Assembly: GCA_911728455.2 (NCBI GenBank)
Contig: OU452227.1
Span: 18,864,110-18,928,109 of the forward strand
Direction: 5' to 3'
Length of the DNA: 64,000 nt
From: Marthasterias glacialis
Lineage: Eukaryota; Echinodermata; Asteroidea; Forcipulatida; Asteriidae
Position 1 is the first letter of the stretch. Every line of letters starts with the position of its first letter. Shown here piece after piece: positions 1 to 11,562 of the stretch. Position numbers and translations under genes: made by a program. Under the pieces are notes generated by a model. The model had not been told where the DNA came from and did no database searches. It was given only the letters and a program-made list of their open reading frames with translations.

Positions 1-178
1 AAATGGTACGAACGAATTATCAGAAACAAGTTAAGATGCTAAAAATAAGTATGGGATTTTTTTATGATAAAATACAATAAGATATCATGATCGCGGTGAA
101 TGTATTTGAATTGTGTATCATTGTCGTGTCTTTCCAATTAAGTTTTTAATGGTTTAACGAGGCAAGATGGGAACCTAC
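1..178 (-). other. Start of intron 13 (runs off left edge)
   Basis: AT-rich sequence downstream of the exon 13 donor. No exon, stop codon in frame with splicing, or polyadenylation signal that I can tie to the gene. Confidence 0.7.
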
Positions 179-433
179 CGATCTCGTCTACCGTCACGAG
201 GAACGTACAGACGGCCCTGTTTCCCGCCAAATCTTCGAAGGCATAGGTGACGGTCGTTCGACCCCCGGGGAAGACCTCCCCCGGTAAGTGGGAGGCAGCG
301 CTCATCTTGACCGACCCCGACTCGTCGGTGGCATCGGGCGCTTCGAAGTCCACTCGGACGCCGGGCGTACCGAGCCGAATTGTCTCGTTGATGTTGCTCG
401 GACATCTGGTTATCACTGGACGTGTCGTATCAT
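179..433 (-). CDS. Exon 13: HYR domain 3 (last exon in window)
   Basis: Eighty-five codons, residues about 927-1011, a complete HYR domain. It reads DDTTRPVITRCPSNINETI, then VDFEAPDATDESGSV, LPGEVFPGGRTTVTYAFED, and AGNRAVCTFLVTVDE. The Cys pair and one NET sequon are present. The acceptor is the poor-pyrimidine ATTTGTGAAG. The donor is GTAGGT after GATCG, phase 1, so translation continues in an exon beyond the left edge. The exon is strikingly GC-rich against its surroundings. Confidence 0.93.
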
Positions 434-1180
434 CTTCACAAATATGAAAAGTGAACAAGGAAATGTTAGAAATGCCCAATCCGAAGGCAACGTGCCCCTT
501 TTAAAGCACTCTCAACAACAGTGTGGTATTACTGACCCAGCCAACAATGTCAAGTGGGGCCCAGAACGCCCTTGCCAAATGGGAACCCAAACATTATCAT
601 ACATAGAGAGCCATAATGGTCAGCCCCTTTCAAGCCCAAGCCCACCACTGCTCATCCAAACCAACCAAAACACAAGTGGGTCAAACTTGGGCATCTGGCT
701 TTTGATATTTAGAGAATGTGAATTTTTATTGTGTTGTTGTTAATGCTTTATCTACGGGCGTCTCAAAGCGCTTATGATTATCTTTTTAAGACAGGTTTTT
801 GAAGGTACTGAATTATGAGACCCATTTATGTTGCACCTTATAAGACTTAACAAGGTGTTGCGGCACATTCAGCAGCCACTGCCAAAAACACCGGAACAGA
901 CCCTTCTCTTTGCGATACGTGTAACTGGGTTCCTTTTACGTTCATTACACAACACACGGGACCAACAGCTTTACGTCCCATCCGAAGGACGAGGCAATAA
1001 TGGTTAAGTGTCTTGCTTAAGGACACAAGGATCGAGACCAGGACTCGAACCCACACTCTGCTGATCGGCAACACCAAGGCTTGAGCGCTCGGCCCCGACA
1101 CTTCAACAATAATGGGAGGATGGGGACATGGTTGGGACACCCCATCATAAAAATTTGATAATTTTATGATCTTTACTAAC
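434..1180 (-). other. Intron 12
   Basis: Separates HYR 3 from HYR 2. It carries a minus-strand tRNA-headed SINE (about 853-1104). The rest is unremarkable AT-rich sequence with no second exon seen. Confidence 0.8.
853..1104 (-). mobile_element. tRNA-derived SINE, type C
   Basis: Read on the minus strand it has a tRNA-like head with a B box (GGTTCGAGTCC), a long variable arm between the boxes, then CTTAAGCAAGACACTTAACC and a tail ending in GAACCCAGTTACACG. Similar GCAAGACACTTAACC heads are common in deuterostome SINEs. It lies within intron 12 in the same orientation as the gene. No coding capacity. Confidence 0.75.
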
Positions 1181-1432
1181 CCATCAACTCCACTGTGACG
1201 GCGAAATGACAAGACGCTGCATTGCCGGAAGTATCCGTAAATTGATAGGTCACCACGGTTGACCCCAATCTGAACCTTGACCCCGGTCTGTGGGTTTTTC
1301 TCATTGTGGTGGGATTACCCGAGTCATCAAGAGCTCCGGGTTCTACCCAACTGACGGAGACTCTATTGGTTGGGGAGTAAATGTAATGGGTGGTGTTTTC
1401 CGGGCAGTCGCTGATCACAGGTGGCTTGGTAT
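1181..1432 (-). CDS. Exon 12: HYR domain 2
   Basis: Eighty-four codons, residues about 843-926, a complete HYR domain. Motifs are DTKPPVISDCPENTTHY, SWVEPGALDDSG, HRPGSRFRLGSTVVTYQFTD, and TSGNAASCHFAVTVE. Both conserved Cys (DCP and SCH) are present, plus an NTT sequon. The acceptor is ATCTTTTACGTAG. The donor is GTTAGT after GATGG, weaker than the GTAAGT sites used elsewhere, so this exon could be prone to alternative splicing. Phase 1 at both ends. Confidence 0.93.
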
Positions 1433-1513
1433 CTACGTAAAAGATTTAATAGACAGTATTGACAAAGATTAATTCAGTAAATCTTTAGAGCGCCAATAGA
1501 GCATTCATTGCAC

Positions 1514-1693
1514 TATAGACCTGTATCATGGTACGGCCATCTTGATTTTCTGCTATTCAAATCATTGTAACCAAACCGAGGCTGGAAGGAGAAATAGTCG
1601 GGTTCCTTTTTGAACAACGAATATTAGTTTTTATTACTGTTATTGGATGCAAGGAACACGACCAAGATGGTTGCAGCATGATAATGGTCTATT
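1514..1693. mobile_element. Fold-back MITE, family 2
   Basis: Ends are imperfect inverted repeats: TATAGACCTGTATCATGG at the left and CATGATAATGGTCTATTA at the right, with CCATCTTG and CAAGATGG inside them. The centre holds ACCAAACCGAGGCTGGAAGG. Other copies in this window are at 14421-14594, 35859-36035 and 53292-53461, with degraded ones near 4638, 51570, 57500 and 60430. Confidence 0.7.
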
Positions 1694-2315
1694 ATAAAGC
1701 ATCAATAAACCTGAAGTGCACGTACACTCAGGAAGTGATTCTGTGACAAGCAGTACCTTCCTGAAATCAGGAACTGGTTCCAAGCACACATTGGGAACAC
1801 AAGTTCATTCCACACTTGCAAGACATTCCTGAAAGCTAAACTTAAAATGATGTACATCTTTACTTTGAACCTCAGCGCCTCCCCCACTTTGTTAATGAGC
1901 TCGGATTGATTGAGTGATTGCTGTTGAGAGTCTATTTTGAAGCGCAAACTGTTACAAATAAAACACTGGCAAACAATCAGTCGTCAACTTTGATTTATAT
2001 GTAACATCTTTCCAGTGTTTCGCAACAAATTAGATATAGGTGGAGTCAGGTTTTGAAAGCCACGAAAAGTTGACTTGATAAAATTATTCTCCATGTTGCA
2101 TATCCCGTCAGTGTCTAGTATAAGATACGGGTAAATCTGCAGGTATTAAGAGTATTATCTTCCGGCAGATGACGTCATCATCATCTTCATCTTCATACAA
2201 AAGTTACATCTATAACACACGAGTGTTACACATTTTCAATGAACAGTATAAACAGAAGAATTTACTCAAGCTGTGGGAGACTCATAAAGAAAACATTTTT
2301 GTTTTGTTACTAAGG

Positions 2316-2429
2316 CAGTGTCCGAATTAGTGGCTACAGCTGTGGCTTGATCATCACCTCAACAAGCATTGAAGCATAGGATGCCCCATAGCAACAGCCG
2401 TAGCCGTAGCCACCAATCTGGACACGGCC
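2316..2429. mobile_element. Fold-back MITE, family 4
   Basis: The left arm CAGTGTCCGAATTAGTGGCT mirrors the right arm AGCCACCAATCTGGACACGG. The interior is rich in GTAGCC hexamers. Relatives lie at 5288-5513, near 34310 and near 58035. Confidence 0.7.
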
Positions 2430-2611
2430 TGATCTGCGAACCCTCTTCCTTACATGACCCTAGTTCCTGACCCTAGTTCCCGTTTCTGAGCCTGATCCTT
2501 TATACTATCGTTATTGAAACCATGAGTTTTTTTTCCGACCCAATCACATTTGAAATGATGTCTTGTGATTCCCCTTCAAATATTACAAAACTTGTTTCTC
2601 TTTTCACTCAC

Positions 2612-2875
2612 CGATCTCCTCCACCGTCACGGTAAAGTTACAGAAAGCCTGGTTCCCAGAGGTATCCGTGAAAACATACGACACGCTGGTATCTCCGATC
2701 GGAAACGTCTCCCCTGGTCGATGAGAGGACTGGCTTAGAGGTAGCGCACCAGAGTCATCGGTTGCTTCCGGTTGCAGCCAGAGAACTTTGACCCCAGCGG
2801 AGGCAGAACCCAGAGGAACCGACTCGTTGACGTGAGCGGGACAATTGGTAATGGCTGGCGGTGTCGTGTCTTTGA
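2612..2875 (-). CDS. Exon 11: HYR domain 1
   Basis: Eighty-eight codons, residues about 755-842, one complete hyalin repeat. The HYR signature is clear: DTTPPAITNCPAHV at the start, then VLWLQPEATDDSG, SSHRPGETFPIGDTSVSYVF, and DTSGNQAFCNFTVTVEE at the end. The two conserved Cys are in NCP and FCN. Sequons occur at NES and NFT. The acceptor is TCAATTCAG and the donor is GTGAGT after GATCG, phase 1. Confidence 0.95.
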
Positions 2876-4866
2876 CTGAATTGATAGACGTTTTCAGAAG
2901 CAAGATAAACATTTAATTCGACATTTCCATTTTAATTTGTGACTTAACGTTTAATGGTGTAGAATTTAATTATGTTATTTTGTTACAAAGCAGGAACATA
3001 ATTCGTAACTTGAAAAAGTAAAACTGATTACATGAAGACAGTAGTGGGATTCGGTTAAATAAGATACATTCATTTTCACTTTTTGCAGTATAACTTTTCC
3101 TCATTTAACCGAAGTGGAGGCGATCAATGCTATATAGCCGATAATAAACTTAGTCATTGTAAAAACAATCCTTGTTTGTCAAACAGTCAATATGAAGCAA
3201 AGGGAATTTGAAAGTCTGCTTGGATGAAATACTTTTGAAATGCATGGCGATTTTTTCCCTATTCTTCTTTTAATTCTTGGGTGAGATTGACATTCAGTGC
3301 GAGAACTCCTAATTGACCCTTCGTTGCACTACCGACTACAGTAATTTGCAAACAAGCGGTCCATTTCACAGTCTCATCACGCAACCTCCACCTATTCTTA
3401 TCCTAAAGATACTTCCCCAAATGACTTTCACTTGCACACTCTTCCACAAATTACACTCTTAAAAACCGTTGATGAGTTTGACAGTGGAGTTATTTACGTA
3501 TGGCATAGTGAAGATACCATACATTTTTTTGTCCGCGTCCATCTGATATGGTGATTAGCAACGTTGGGGTTTTAGACTCGAAATCAAGTCTGTTATGCAT
3601 GCATGCCAAATAATCCCTTGGGTTGATGCAGCGCCGAAATTGCCACAGAAGTTGTACAGTGTTGATTGAAAGTCTATGCCAAGGTCAATTATTTGGAGCA
3701 CCAGCAGTCGAATTCATGAAACTCATCTAAACTAAACTGTTCTTTGTCACCAAAATGTGATTTGTATTGTGACATCACATTTTGCTTAGTGATTAAGATC
3801 GATTCGTAAGCGAAGACGCATCCTACGGCTTCGTGAAATCGGCTGCTGCAGGTCTCCATCTCCATGCTTCTTGTCAAGGCGACATCCATAGTTATTAAAC
3901 CAGTCAGGCAAAGCGTGTTTACGCAAAATGGGAGGTCCTGTGATTCCCATGAATGCTTTGGACTGCACGTTGATTCAATTTACCAAGGGCTAAAACATGA
4001 CCAAGAAGTCTTTCATCTCCCCCGGGGGGGTAAAATTACCAAATGGAATTCTGCAGCAAAACAACTTAATGCACTTAATTTATTGATTTGATAACCGATC
4101 ACTTCCAACAAAATGCCTCATGCTGATCTAATGCACCCGAATGCAGGCAACATGTTTTGCAGTTTAAAATATTTATTCGTCAGTAAAATCGTGGAGCCCC
4201 CTTCATCTGGATTATACCTCTACGGATTCAAGGACCTACCACCGGCATTGTGCTTCTACTCTCTTGTATTTAACGAGTAATACTGCTGACTGTATTAGTT
4301 TGTGAAATTGGATGTTTAATTACCCCCGCTCAGAGTTTTCAAAAATCTATCTGGTACGATCTTCCCCCAGGCGGTAGCTTCAATATCAATTCCCTTTTTA
4401 TCTCTGTATTCTTAAGGTCCCTACACTGCGTGTAAAACAAATTAAAATAAATGAATAAATAAAAACACTTTGCAAATATTTTCCAACCCTTCCCAAGTTG
4501 TATTCTCTTAAAAAAATGGCAGCCACAGATCTTCATAATTATGCTACCACCAGCTTTGTCATAAGTATGCTCTGTATAACCATCATTGCGTAAAAAAAAA
4601 GAACATACCTTTTTCACTTCAAGCCTAAATTTGGTTTTATAGACCTTTATAACTGTGTGTCCATCTTTGTTGGGTTCCCTGCTTACACAGTGACAATGAC
4701 AGTTCATACCATTTAAGAGCCTGCCTACTGTTTTCCCTTCTATTCTTAGTTTGGTTATATTGGGATGAACAGCAGAAAAACAAAATGGCTGCAGCATGAT
4801 TAAGATTCATTGCTTTGAGTGGACGAGAAGCCACAAGGCTGCACCACGATGAAGGTATTCCCTTAC
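2876..4866 (-). other. Intron 10 (FN3 to HYR boundary)
   Basis: About 2 kb. It holds a degraded family 2 MITE at about 4638-4806. The open frames at 3689-4797 have no recognisable domain and look like chance. Confidence 0.75.
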
Positions 4867-5127
4867 CTAGGGTATATGCAGCTCCTCCAATCCCGGTCTT
4901 CTCCCCGCCCTCACCGATGACCTGGATGCCAATCTCATACGTCACCTCGGGCTCAACGTCGTTGAGGGTACTCCTGGGTTCCTCGGTCGAGATGACTCGC
5001 ACGTCTTCCCCGTTGGCGCTGATGACAGACACGAGGTATAATGAGGCGACGAGCGGCCGGTGATCCGGCCAGTTTACCTCCAGGGTCCTTGGTGGATGAC
5101 CGCGAACAACGATGTTTCCTCCGGAAG
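4867..5127 (-). CDS. Exon 10: FN3 domain 8
   Basis: Eighty-seven codons, residues about 668-754. It begins SGGNIVVRGHPPRTLEVNW with the core Trp, followed by LVASLYLVSVI, LNDVEPEVTYEIGIQVIGEG and GIGGAAYTL. The T-Y-E-I-G-I-Q-V run is a typical FN3 F strand. The acceptor is ATTCTCACTTACAG and the donor is GTAAGG after CCCTAG, phase 1. It is the last FN3 before the HYR block, so the FN3-to-HYR switch falls in the intron between 4866 and 2876. Confidence 0.88.
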
Positions 5128-5287
5128 CTGTAAGTGAGAATACTAAATGTTGAAATACAGGGTACACCAGCTGGGTTAAATTTCATAGAGCTGCAAAACC
5201 ACAAAATTACTTACTCTCACCGGGTCAGTTTTCCTTGTGGTTTGTCACTGATTAGACTCTTATACGGGGTACACTATGTGGTAAGCC

Positions 5288-5513
5288 GCGTCCGAATCAA
5301 GCGACTGTGGCTACGGCTAAGGCCGTTCGGTGCAACAACGTTGAAGAATGGGTCTTTTCGGCGTTCTGGCCATAGCCACTGCCGAAGCTTTTAATGAGAG
5401 ACTTCGGAACGATAGTTGACAGCAAAGTTGCCAGGTAAATTGTCATTGCTTCCGTAGTTATGAGCATGCGCACATTTCCGAGAACAATTCCGTCTCCCAT
5501 TCGGACACGGCCA
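5288..5513. mobile_element. Fold-back MITE, family 4, longer copy
   Basis: Starts CGCGTCCGAATCAAGCGACT and ends with CATTCGGACACGGCC, an inverted match. The interior carries GTGGCTACGGCTAAGGCCG. Twice the length of the copy at 2316-2429, so the centre differs. Confidence 0.6.
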
Positions 5514-6448
5514 TATTCTCTTTTATAAGACGACTTTTGGCGGCTGCTGAAGAGAGCAGAGTCGGTTTGTTCTCAGTGTTTTGTCAAGTGCTCTATGGCC
5601 GTCATCAGGAGAAACGGCTTTAGAAATCATTTGTTTTAAAACATATTTTCTGCTTTGGAAAAATACGCAGAAAACCAGTCACAAACAGTACACATGACGT
5701 GATATGTTTAGAGATGACTCTTCTCAGAAATATGCAGTGCTTAGTTTTTCTTTGGGCTTGAGCTGGCTCCATGAATATGGGCCGTGTTGCTAATCACAAA
5801 CACGTTTCTTTGAAGAACTAACTAGGCGTTCAGCTTTTTAAACTACCCCACCAGAGAACCACATTTATTTAGAAACAAATAGTACAAAGCAATATGAGTC
5901 TACTGAATATCATCTCCAAAGATTACACTGTGTCTCTCTGCTTTGTAGTGCTATCGTATGTCCACCTGAGTTCACTGACACGTCTTTACAAAAAAGGAAA
6001 TATTAATAAAGAGAGGGAATTATACCTTAACTTGTTTCGGAACTCGGGTAATTTAAACTCGTCTTAAGTCATATAAACAAGTTTGAACCTTCAGATAGGT
6101 GCTATAAACTGTTAAAACGTAAACAAACAGAATCATAACAAACGGTTTCAATGGTTTCGGACCGACGTTTTTGGCCCCAAACAAAATGAACTATAAACCA
6201 GTCTTTTCTTCTTTTCTTTTTACATTATGATGCAGTGGCTTAACTAGACATTTTCATTTGGAGGGGAGCAGGGAGCAGGGGCAAAGAAAGAATAGAACCA
6301 TATTTTCGATCTCATTTTTTTTTTTTTTTTTTTTGGGGGGGGGGGCAAGAAGGAGGGGGGAGGGTGCTGCGAGAGGGTTCTGGGCAAAAGGTAGGTGGTG
6401 CCCCACTACTTACGCCGCAGCTATGATGTTAGAATCTGCAGTATGAAC

Positions 6449-6642
6449 AGGGCCCAATTTCACAGAGCTGTATAAAGCAGAAAATAACTGCATAACAATT
6501 ATCTGCTTAGCAAAAATGACCAGGATACCATGTCACATATGGTACACATGACATTGTATTTGACTGGTAACCTTTGGAGATCATCATTTTTTATGCTTAA
6601 AGCTACGTTTTGTACTAAAGCAGCTCTATGAAATTGGGCCTG
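6449..6642. mobile_element. Fold-back MITE, family 6
   Basis: The left end AGGGCCCAATTTCACAGAGC is the mirror of the right end GCTCTATGAAATTGGGCCT. The interior has ATCTGCTTAGC-type motifs. Related ends occur at 7157-7180, 20120-20270, 51955-52075 and 62340-62505, so this is a dispersed family. Confidence 0.7.
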
Positions 6643-6681
6643 ATTTGAATCAACAATATACCTCGACATATTATTTGGGGC

Positions 6682-6955
6682 ATTCAGGTTGGCTCAGTGG
6701 TTTCTTTCCCTGCCTTTCACCTCTGTGGACCCCGGTTCGAATCCCGGACTGGAGCCTTGCATGTGGATTGGGTTTTCAGTCCCTACCTGATTGCGTGGGT
6801 TTTCCCTATTTGGGGTTTTCCTCCCACATCTAAAACTGACATTTCTTCTACATCTTCTCTACACAGGCATCTTCACGCCTACGGGTCACAGTTCAAGTCA
6901 CTTTTGAAGGTCCATTGGTTTCATTACCAGAAAGATATAATAATAGTAATAAAAT
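6682..6955 (+). mobile_element. tRNA-derived SINE, type A, full copy
   Basis: The A box is GGCTCAGTGG and the B box GGTTCGAATCCC, correctly spaced. They are followed by a body with GCATGTGGATTGGG and a 3' end AAGGTCCATTGGTTTCATTA, then a short A/T-rich tail. Another near-full copy is on the minus strand at 43803-44052, and a 3' fragment lies at about 40705-40758. Confidence 0.85.
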
Positions 6956-7150
6956 CAGTTTGAAATCTGATTGAGGGCAGTTGTACTATCACTGGTTCCT
7001 CTTAGAGCCACCACAACTCAAAGAAAGATTTCATGAACAATATGTTATAAAATAAAATCAGTTTGAAATCTGATTGAGGGCAGTTGTACTATCACTGGTT
7101 CCTCTTAGAGCCACCACAACTCAAAGAAAGATTTCATGAACAATATGTTA
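6951..7150 (+). repeat. 97-104 bp direct tandem duplication
   Basis: The segment beginning AAAATCAGTTTGAAATCTGA at 6951 recurs at 7054 with no visible differences through CAATATGTTA. It sits between the two SINE copies. Confidence 0.9.
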
Positions 7151-7353
7151 CTAAAGCAGCTCTATGAAATTGGGCCTGATTTGAATCAACAATATACCTC
7201 GACATATTATTTGGGGCATTCAGGTTGGCTCAGTGGTTTCTTTCCCTGCCTTTCACCTCTGTGGACCCCGGTTCGAATCCCGGACTGGAGCCTTGCATGT
7301 GGATTGGGTTTTCAGTCCCTACCTGATTGCGTGGGTTTTCCCGATTTGGGGTT
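7150..7353 (+). repeat. Duplicate of 6614-6817 carrying a truncated type A SINE
   Basis: Starts ACTAAAGCAGCTCTATGAAA and runs nearly identically to 6614-6817, including the end of the family 6 fold-back and the A and B boxes of the SINE. It breaks off inside the SINE body at GGGGTTCC. The near identity means the duplication is recent. Confidence 0.9.
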
Positions 7354-8828
7354 CCAAAGTTCCTTGTAAAAAATGTTTAAAGTTCCTCTTTTTGCGTAAA
7401 GACTATACCAAGACATTTAACACTAACAAATGTATCACAATGATCAGTTTCTATCATAAATATGTATTCAAAAGAGCATTGGAAAAAAGTCTCAGGGGTG
7501 CCTGACTTCTGGCCATCACCTCAATGTGTGATAAGCAAACTTAATAGGTTCTTGTATAAACATTCAAGAAAGGAACTGCATTTTGCTTGTGAAACTTTAG
7601 GTGAGTTCGCTAATCATTGACACATATGACGTCAGTGCCTGAGTTTGCATACAAAAGCACACCATGTACTCGGCAAAGAACAACATTGGTAAGAAAAACC
7701 AGGTATGCTAAGCTAGGCCTATAACCACTCATAACAAATGCAGTCACTGTGTGGAGGAAGGACATTTGAACGAGTAAAGAGTGAGATCTCAACCCATTGA
7801 AGAAGGTTTTTGCCGACAATGTTTTTTTTTTCTTCTCCAAGATTTGATGATTCATTACAGGTTGCTAGGGCAACTAAGAATAGGATAAGGAAATACCAGG
7901 TGTTCAATTCAATTTACAAGTTGTGGTGGGACCGTCAAAATGAATTGACTAAGGCCGTTTACATTAGTTTCTTGGCAAGGAAAATAAAATAAATTTGACA
8001 GCCTCAAGAGGGAAAAGTCCTCAGTTTATTCACTAATGTCCCTATGGAAAACAATTGGTTTTGACTTTCGTCCTGATGATTTCTTCCCACACGTGTGGCT
8101 AAGCTGCCGCACCAAGAAAAAAAAACAGTCAGGTCCCTTTTATGTCATGATTATCAGTACTACGGGAAGTATACAAGGAGCCCGACACTGATGGCCGCAA
8201 ACTTGATACAGTTCTGCACGTCACCTTCTTGAGAGGAGGCTATCCCAGCCCCTGGCTCAATATTAGTAATTTCCTCAAACTAGCACCTGGAGTCTCCCCT
8301 GACTCCAGAGATCTCAACTGCAACAGGTTAATATTTTCTGGCCCGGGAAAAATTCGAAGAATCAAGGGGGGACTACATCAGAGGATTCAAAATAAGATTT
8401 ACCTCTTGACATGAGAGGAACTCTTCCTTGCGAAAATAGGTATTTCAAGTTTATTTAGGTTTTCTTGTATCAGGTGTGTTGTCGGCAAAGACATATGGTT
8501 GCGTCTGGAGCCAAAGACTAACTCAACCTTGAATCCAATCAACCATTCAATATGGAGGGGTTCCGAATACAGTGTAGTTTTATCTGGTGGCGCCTAACAT
8601 TTAACTTAATTGGGTAATGCTCACTACGGCAGCAAATTGACGGGGAAGCTTTTTGTCTCATGTAGGAACTAGAACTTCTTCCTAAACTTTGGCCGGTAGT
8701 CTAGTCTGCAAATAGACTGGAAGCCTTGCCCGTTTCGAACACAGTGACCCGTTACAATGTGCGACTTTTGTTTCGCCAAGCAGAAAACTTAAGTCTCCCG
8801 GAAGTTCGCCTACTTGTGGTCAACTCAC

Positions 8829-9095
8829 CAGTTCGACCTTTGACCCACCCGGCCGACTTCTTCTTCCCGCCGATAACTGCGTCCAGTATCACGTGATAGT
8901 CCATCCCTTCGTCCAGCCCGAGAAAGACGTGGTCCACCGCTGCGTTCTCCGAGGCAGGCAACTCGACGGTGCGGCCGTCTCCGAGCTTGCTGACGAGGGT
9001 GAGCCTGTAGGAGGTGGAACCAACCACGGGCTGCCAACTGACCTGTAAGGCATGCTGCGTGATTGCAGCTAGGGTGACCTTTGACCGCGTAGGAG
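8829..9095 (-). CDS. Exon 9: FN3 domain 7
   Basis: Eighty-nine codons, residues about 579-667. Landmarks are APTRSKVTLAAI, ALQVSWQPVVGSTSYRLTLV with the core Trp, FLGLDEGMDYHVILDAV near the E-F strands, and a basic KKKSAGWVKGR tail. The acceptor is TTTTATTTACCAG and the donor is GTGAGT after ACTG, phase 1. The exon is visibly more GC-rich than the intron around it. No sequon is seen in this module. Confidence 0.9.
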
Positions 9096-11271
9096 CTGGT
9101 AAATAAAACAAAGGAACAGTAACCAATACGATTGTAGATTTATTGTGGGTAGATTCAAACGTGCCTACAAAAGAGCTTCCATTCCCCAATCAAAAAATGG
9201 ACACTCCCACGAACGTATACAAATAATGAAAAAAAACCACCCAAAAACCAAAAACGTGTTCTTCTTGTTTTCACTCAAACAGAATCACCTAATTTTGTTC
9301 AAATTGTTATATACAGATTGGTTGGAAAGTTGTTCTTTTTATCGAAAACTAATAACTTTAATCTGTAATCTATATATAAATATATTAATTTACATATGTA
9401 ATAAAAATGCGGAGAGGACTGATACAAACAAAACAACAGCCCTATAATTGTTTTTAAAAAAAGTGAAATTATTATTTTTAAAGTCCATAGTCCAGTGTTA
9501 CAAGTTAAACCCAGTAGGAACTGAGCATTGCTATAAAAAGAAACCATATCCTGTTCAATAATGGGTGTATTCGGCAAATGTCTAGAAATCATCGCGATAA
9601 TCAAAATGAAATTGTTTATCACCAAGACGGCGCCAGCCTATTTTTAAAAACACTTAGGACACATCTAAGACAAATTTAAAAACACTTTCATTTCCAGATA
9701 TTGAAACTCATTCTGTTCTCATAATTGGTGTTTATGAATATTCATTTCTATCAAGGCAATTATGATGAGGCCCCTTGAATAGGCCGTTTACGAAACCACT
9801 GCTTGGGCTTAGGCTCTGGCTTGGGCTCCGTCCGCATGCTTGAAGCCCCGTAAAGAAGGCACACGTTTTCTAAATAACTGACGAAGCCCAAGCCCAAGCC
9901 CAAGCCCAAGCCGTTGTTTCGTAAACGGCCATAGACCGCCATCGTAGAGGTCAAACAGTAGAAACACACTAGGCGTGCGCGCGCAACAAAACTCTCAGCC
10001 AATGTTATTCCTTTGACCCCAGTGAGGGCGCTGTATGAGCTTGTGACGTCATATACAAAGATCTATTCGCAATGACTCCACGCACAAATAGTTTTCTTCA
10101 GTCTACAATACTGCAATTTTTTGAGAAAATTGTTCACCCAACCCTGGATTAGTATTCGATTCGCAAATCAAAATAATCATACATTAAATTTATAAATTCT
10201 ATATAACGCACATCAATTAAATAAAGGCACTGATATGCAAATAGCAGGCAGTAATAATATATGTACAAAATAATAAGTTTTTACGAAGATTTGTTCACAA
10301 ATATTGATGCGCCTAACACGACTTCAGAATGCAGAGGGAGTTAGCTTTTTGGTCGTGAAATAAACAAATGTATGAGTATTAAACGCAGCGTCATAGCTAC
10401 AAAACAAGACGTAAAATTCCACAAATAGGTCGAGAGAAAAGTTCTGTCGACTTTGGGACACACGTTTGATTGAACCCGAGCGACCCCTGGCTGGGTGAGC
10501 GATCAAGGTCAGTGTGACCGGAAATGTTAAACAGCACTTCGATGACAGATATATATTTATGAGGGATTGTAAAAGAATGAATCATTCCATGTAAGTTAAA
10601 GGCTTCTTCCAAGATAGGAAGGAAAGGCAGGCAGAGAGTTTGCTTTCAATAATATTATGATGATTTTATAGCATTGAAGGATCTCAGAAGGCCTTGCTTT
10701 TTTCTTTTACCAAAAAGTGGTCTTCGTAAATCTCCTTAGATCTCAACTGTAATTAACTCTTTTTGGTAGATCCATTTTGCTGAATGGTTTTCACTCCATT
10801 GTTTCATAATTTTACATACCACCTTTTTACATGTTTAATATAACCACCGAACCCTGGGTACGCCATTGTGCAACCTGTTGTTCAGAAAGTTGTGCAGATA
10901 TTGGAAGAAAATACTATGTATGTGTTAGAATTAATTTAAACCCTAGTGCGCAGAGGTGAGAGGTCCGGAATCTTGTCCGACGTAGAGCTTATGACAGATC
11001 ACGGTTATGACTAAACGATCATTTTGCCCAAGGGACCTTCGTTATTTTCAAGAGGAAAAATGTACGTATTCAACATTTTTTTTTCTGAGAAATTATGAAT
11101 GTTTGATAATTTACCTCCCGCAATCTTACCCAACGCACATACTTTTGCTGAGAGATATTCATCAATCAAATTGCCCATACTTCCAGATCATAATTTCCAC
11201 ATATCCTGTTTTGTTTCAGACTCGAAGCTCAACACCTCTCGTCATCTCGACCTATATATCTCTCCACTTAC
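9096..11271 (-). other. Intron 8
   Basis: Contains the family 3 fold-back at 9781-9931. The rest is AT-rich, with no exon-like segment between 9932 and 11271. Confidence 0.8.
9781..9931. mobile_element. Fold-back MITE, family 3
   Basis: Ends AGGCCGTTTACGAAACCACT and TTGTTTCGTAAACGGCC are inverted repeats. The interior holds GGCTTGGGCT units on one side and GCCCAAGCCC units on the other, a simple-repeat stem. Copies: 14931-15095, 41408-41554, 50148-50333. Confidence 0.75.
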
Positions 11272-11562
11272 CCGCGGGGACCGAGACGGCTTTAACCCCC
11301 GTGCCGAACGCGTCGAAGTCACCCAGCACCGTGTAAAGAGTGAACACGTATCGCTCCCTCCTCTTGTTCTGGGTGAAGATGTAACTGGTTGCCGTCTTGT
11401 TGAGGGTCACTGACCACCGTCTTTGGTTGGACGCAGATCGGGCGTTGTCTCGCTTGACGTCTAGATAGTATCGGTCGAAGGGAGGGATGGGCGGGTCCCA
11501 GTTGAGTACGATGGTGGAGCGGTTCAAGTTGTGCCTCGTTACGTGCGTGGGAGAACTCGGCT
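11272..11562 (-). CDS. Exon 8: FN3 domain 6
   Basis: Ninety-seven codons, residues about 482-578, the longest FN3 exon here. Landmarks are SSPTHVTRHNLNRSTIVLNW with the core Trp, DPPIPPFDRYYLDV, and RYVFTLYTVLGDFDAFG near the C-terminal strands. Two sequons occur (NRS and NKT). The middle is unusually rich in Arg and Asn (RDNARSASNQRRW). The acceptor is ATTATCCCAG and the donor is GTAAGT after GCGG, phase 1. Only 447 bases of intron separate it from exon 7. Confidence 0.9.

Larger units (their letters stand above)
1433..2611 (-). other. Intron 11
   Basis: Contains two fold-back elements (1514-1693 and 2316-2429). The remaining sequence is AT-rich with no exon-like segment. Confidence 0.8.
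5128..8828 (-). other. Intron 9
   Basis: Repeat-rich intron. It contains a family 4 fold-back (5288-5513), a T/G homopolymer near 6317-6345, a family 6 fold-back (6449-6642), a duplicated SINE block (6614-7353), and otherwise plain sequence from 7360 to 8828. Confidence 0.8.

Noticed and set aside
6645..7505. Paired 62-90 residue open frames repeated at 6.7 and 7.2 kb
   Set aside because: They are translations of the type A SINE (the RFESRTG-type peptide is the B box).
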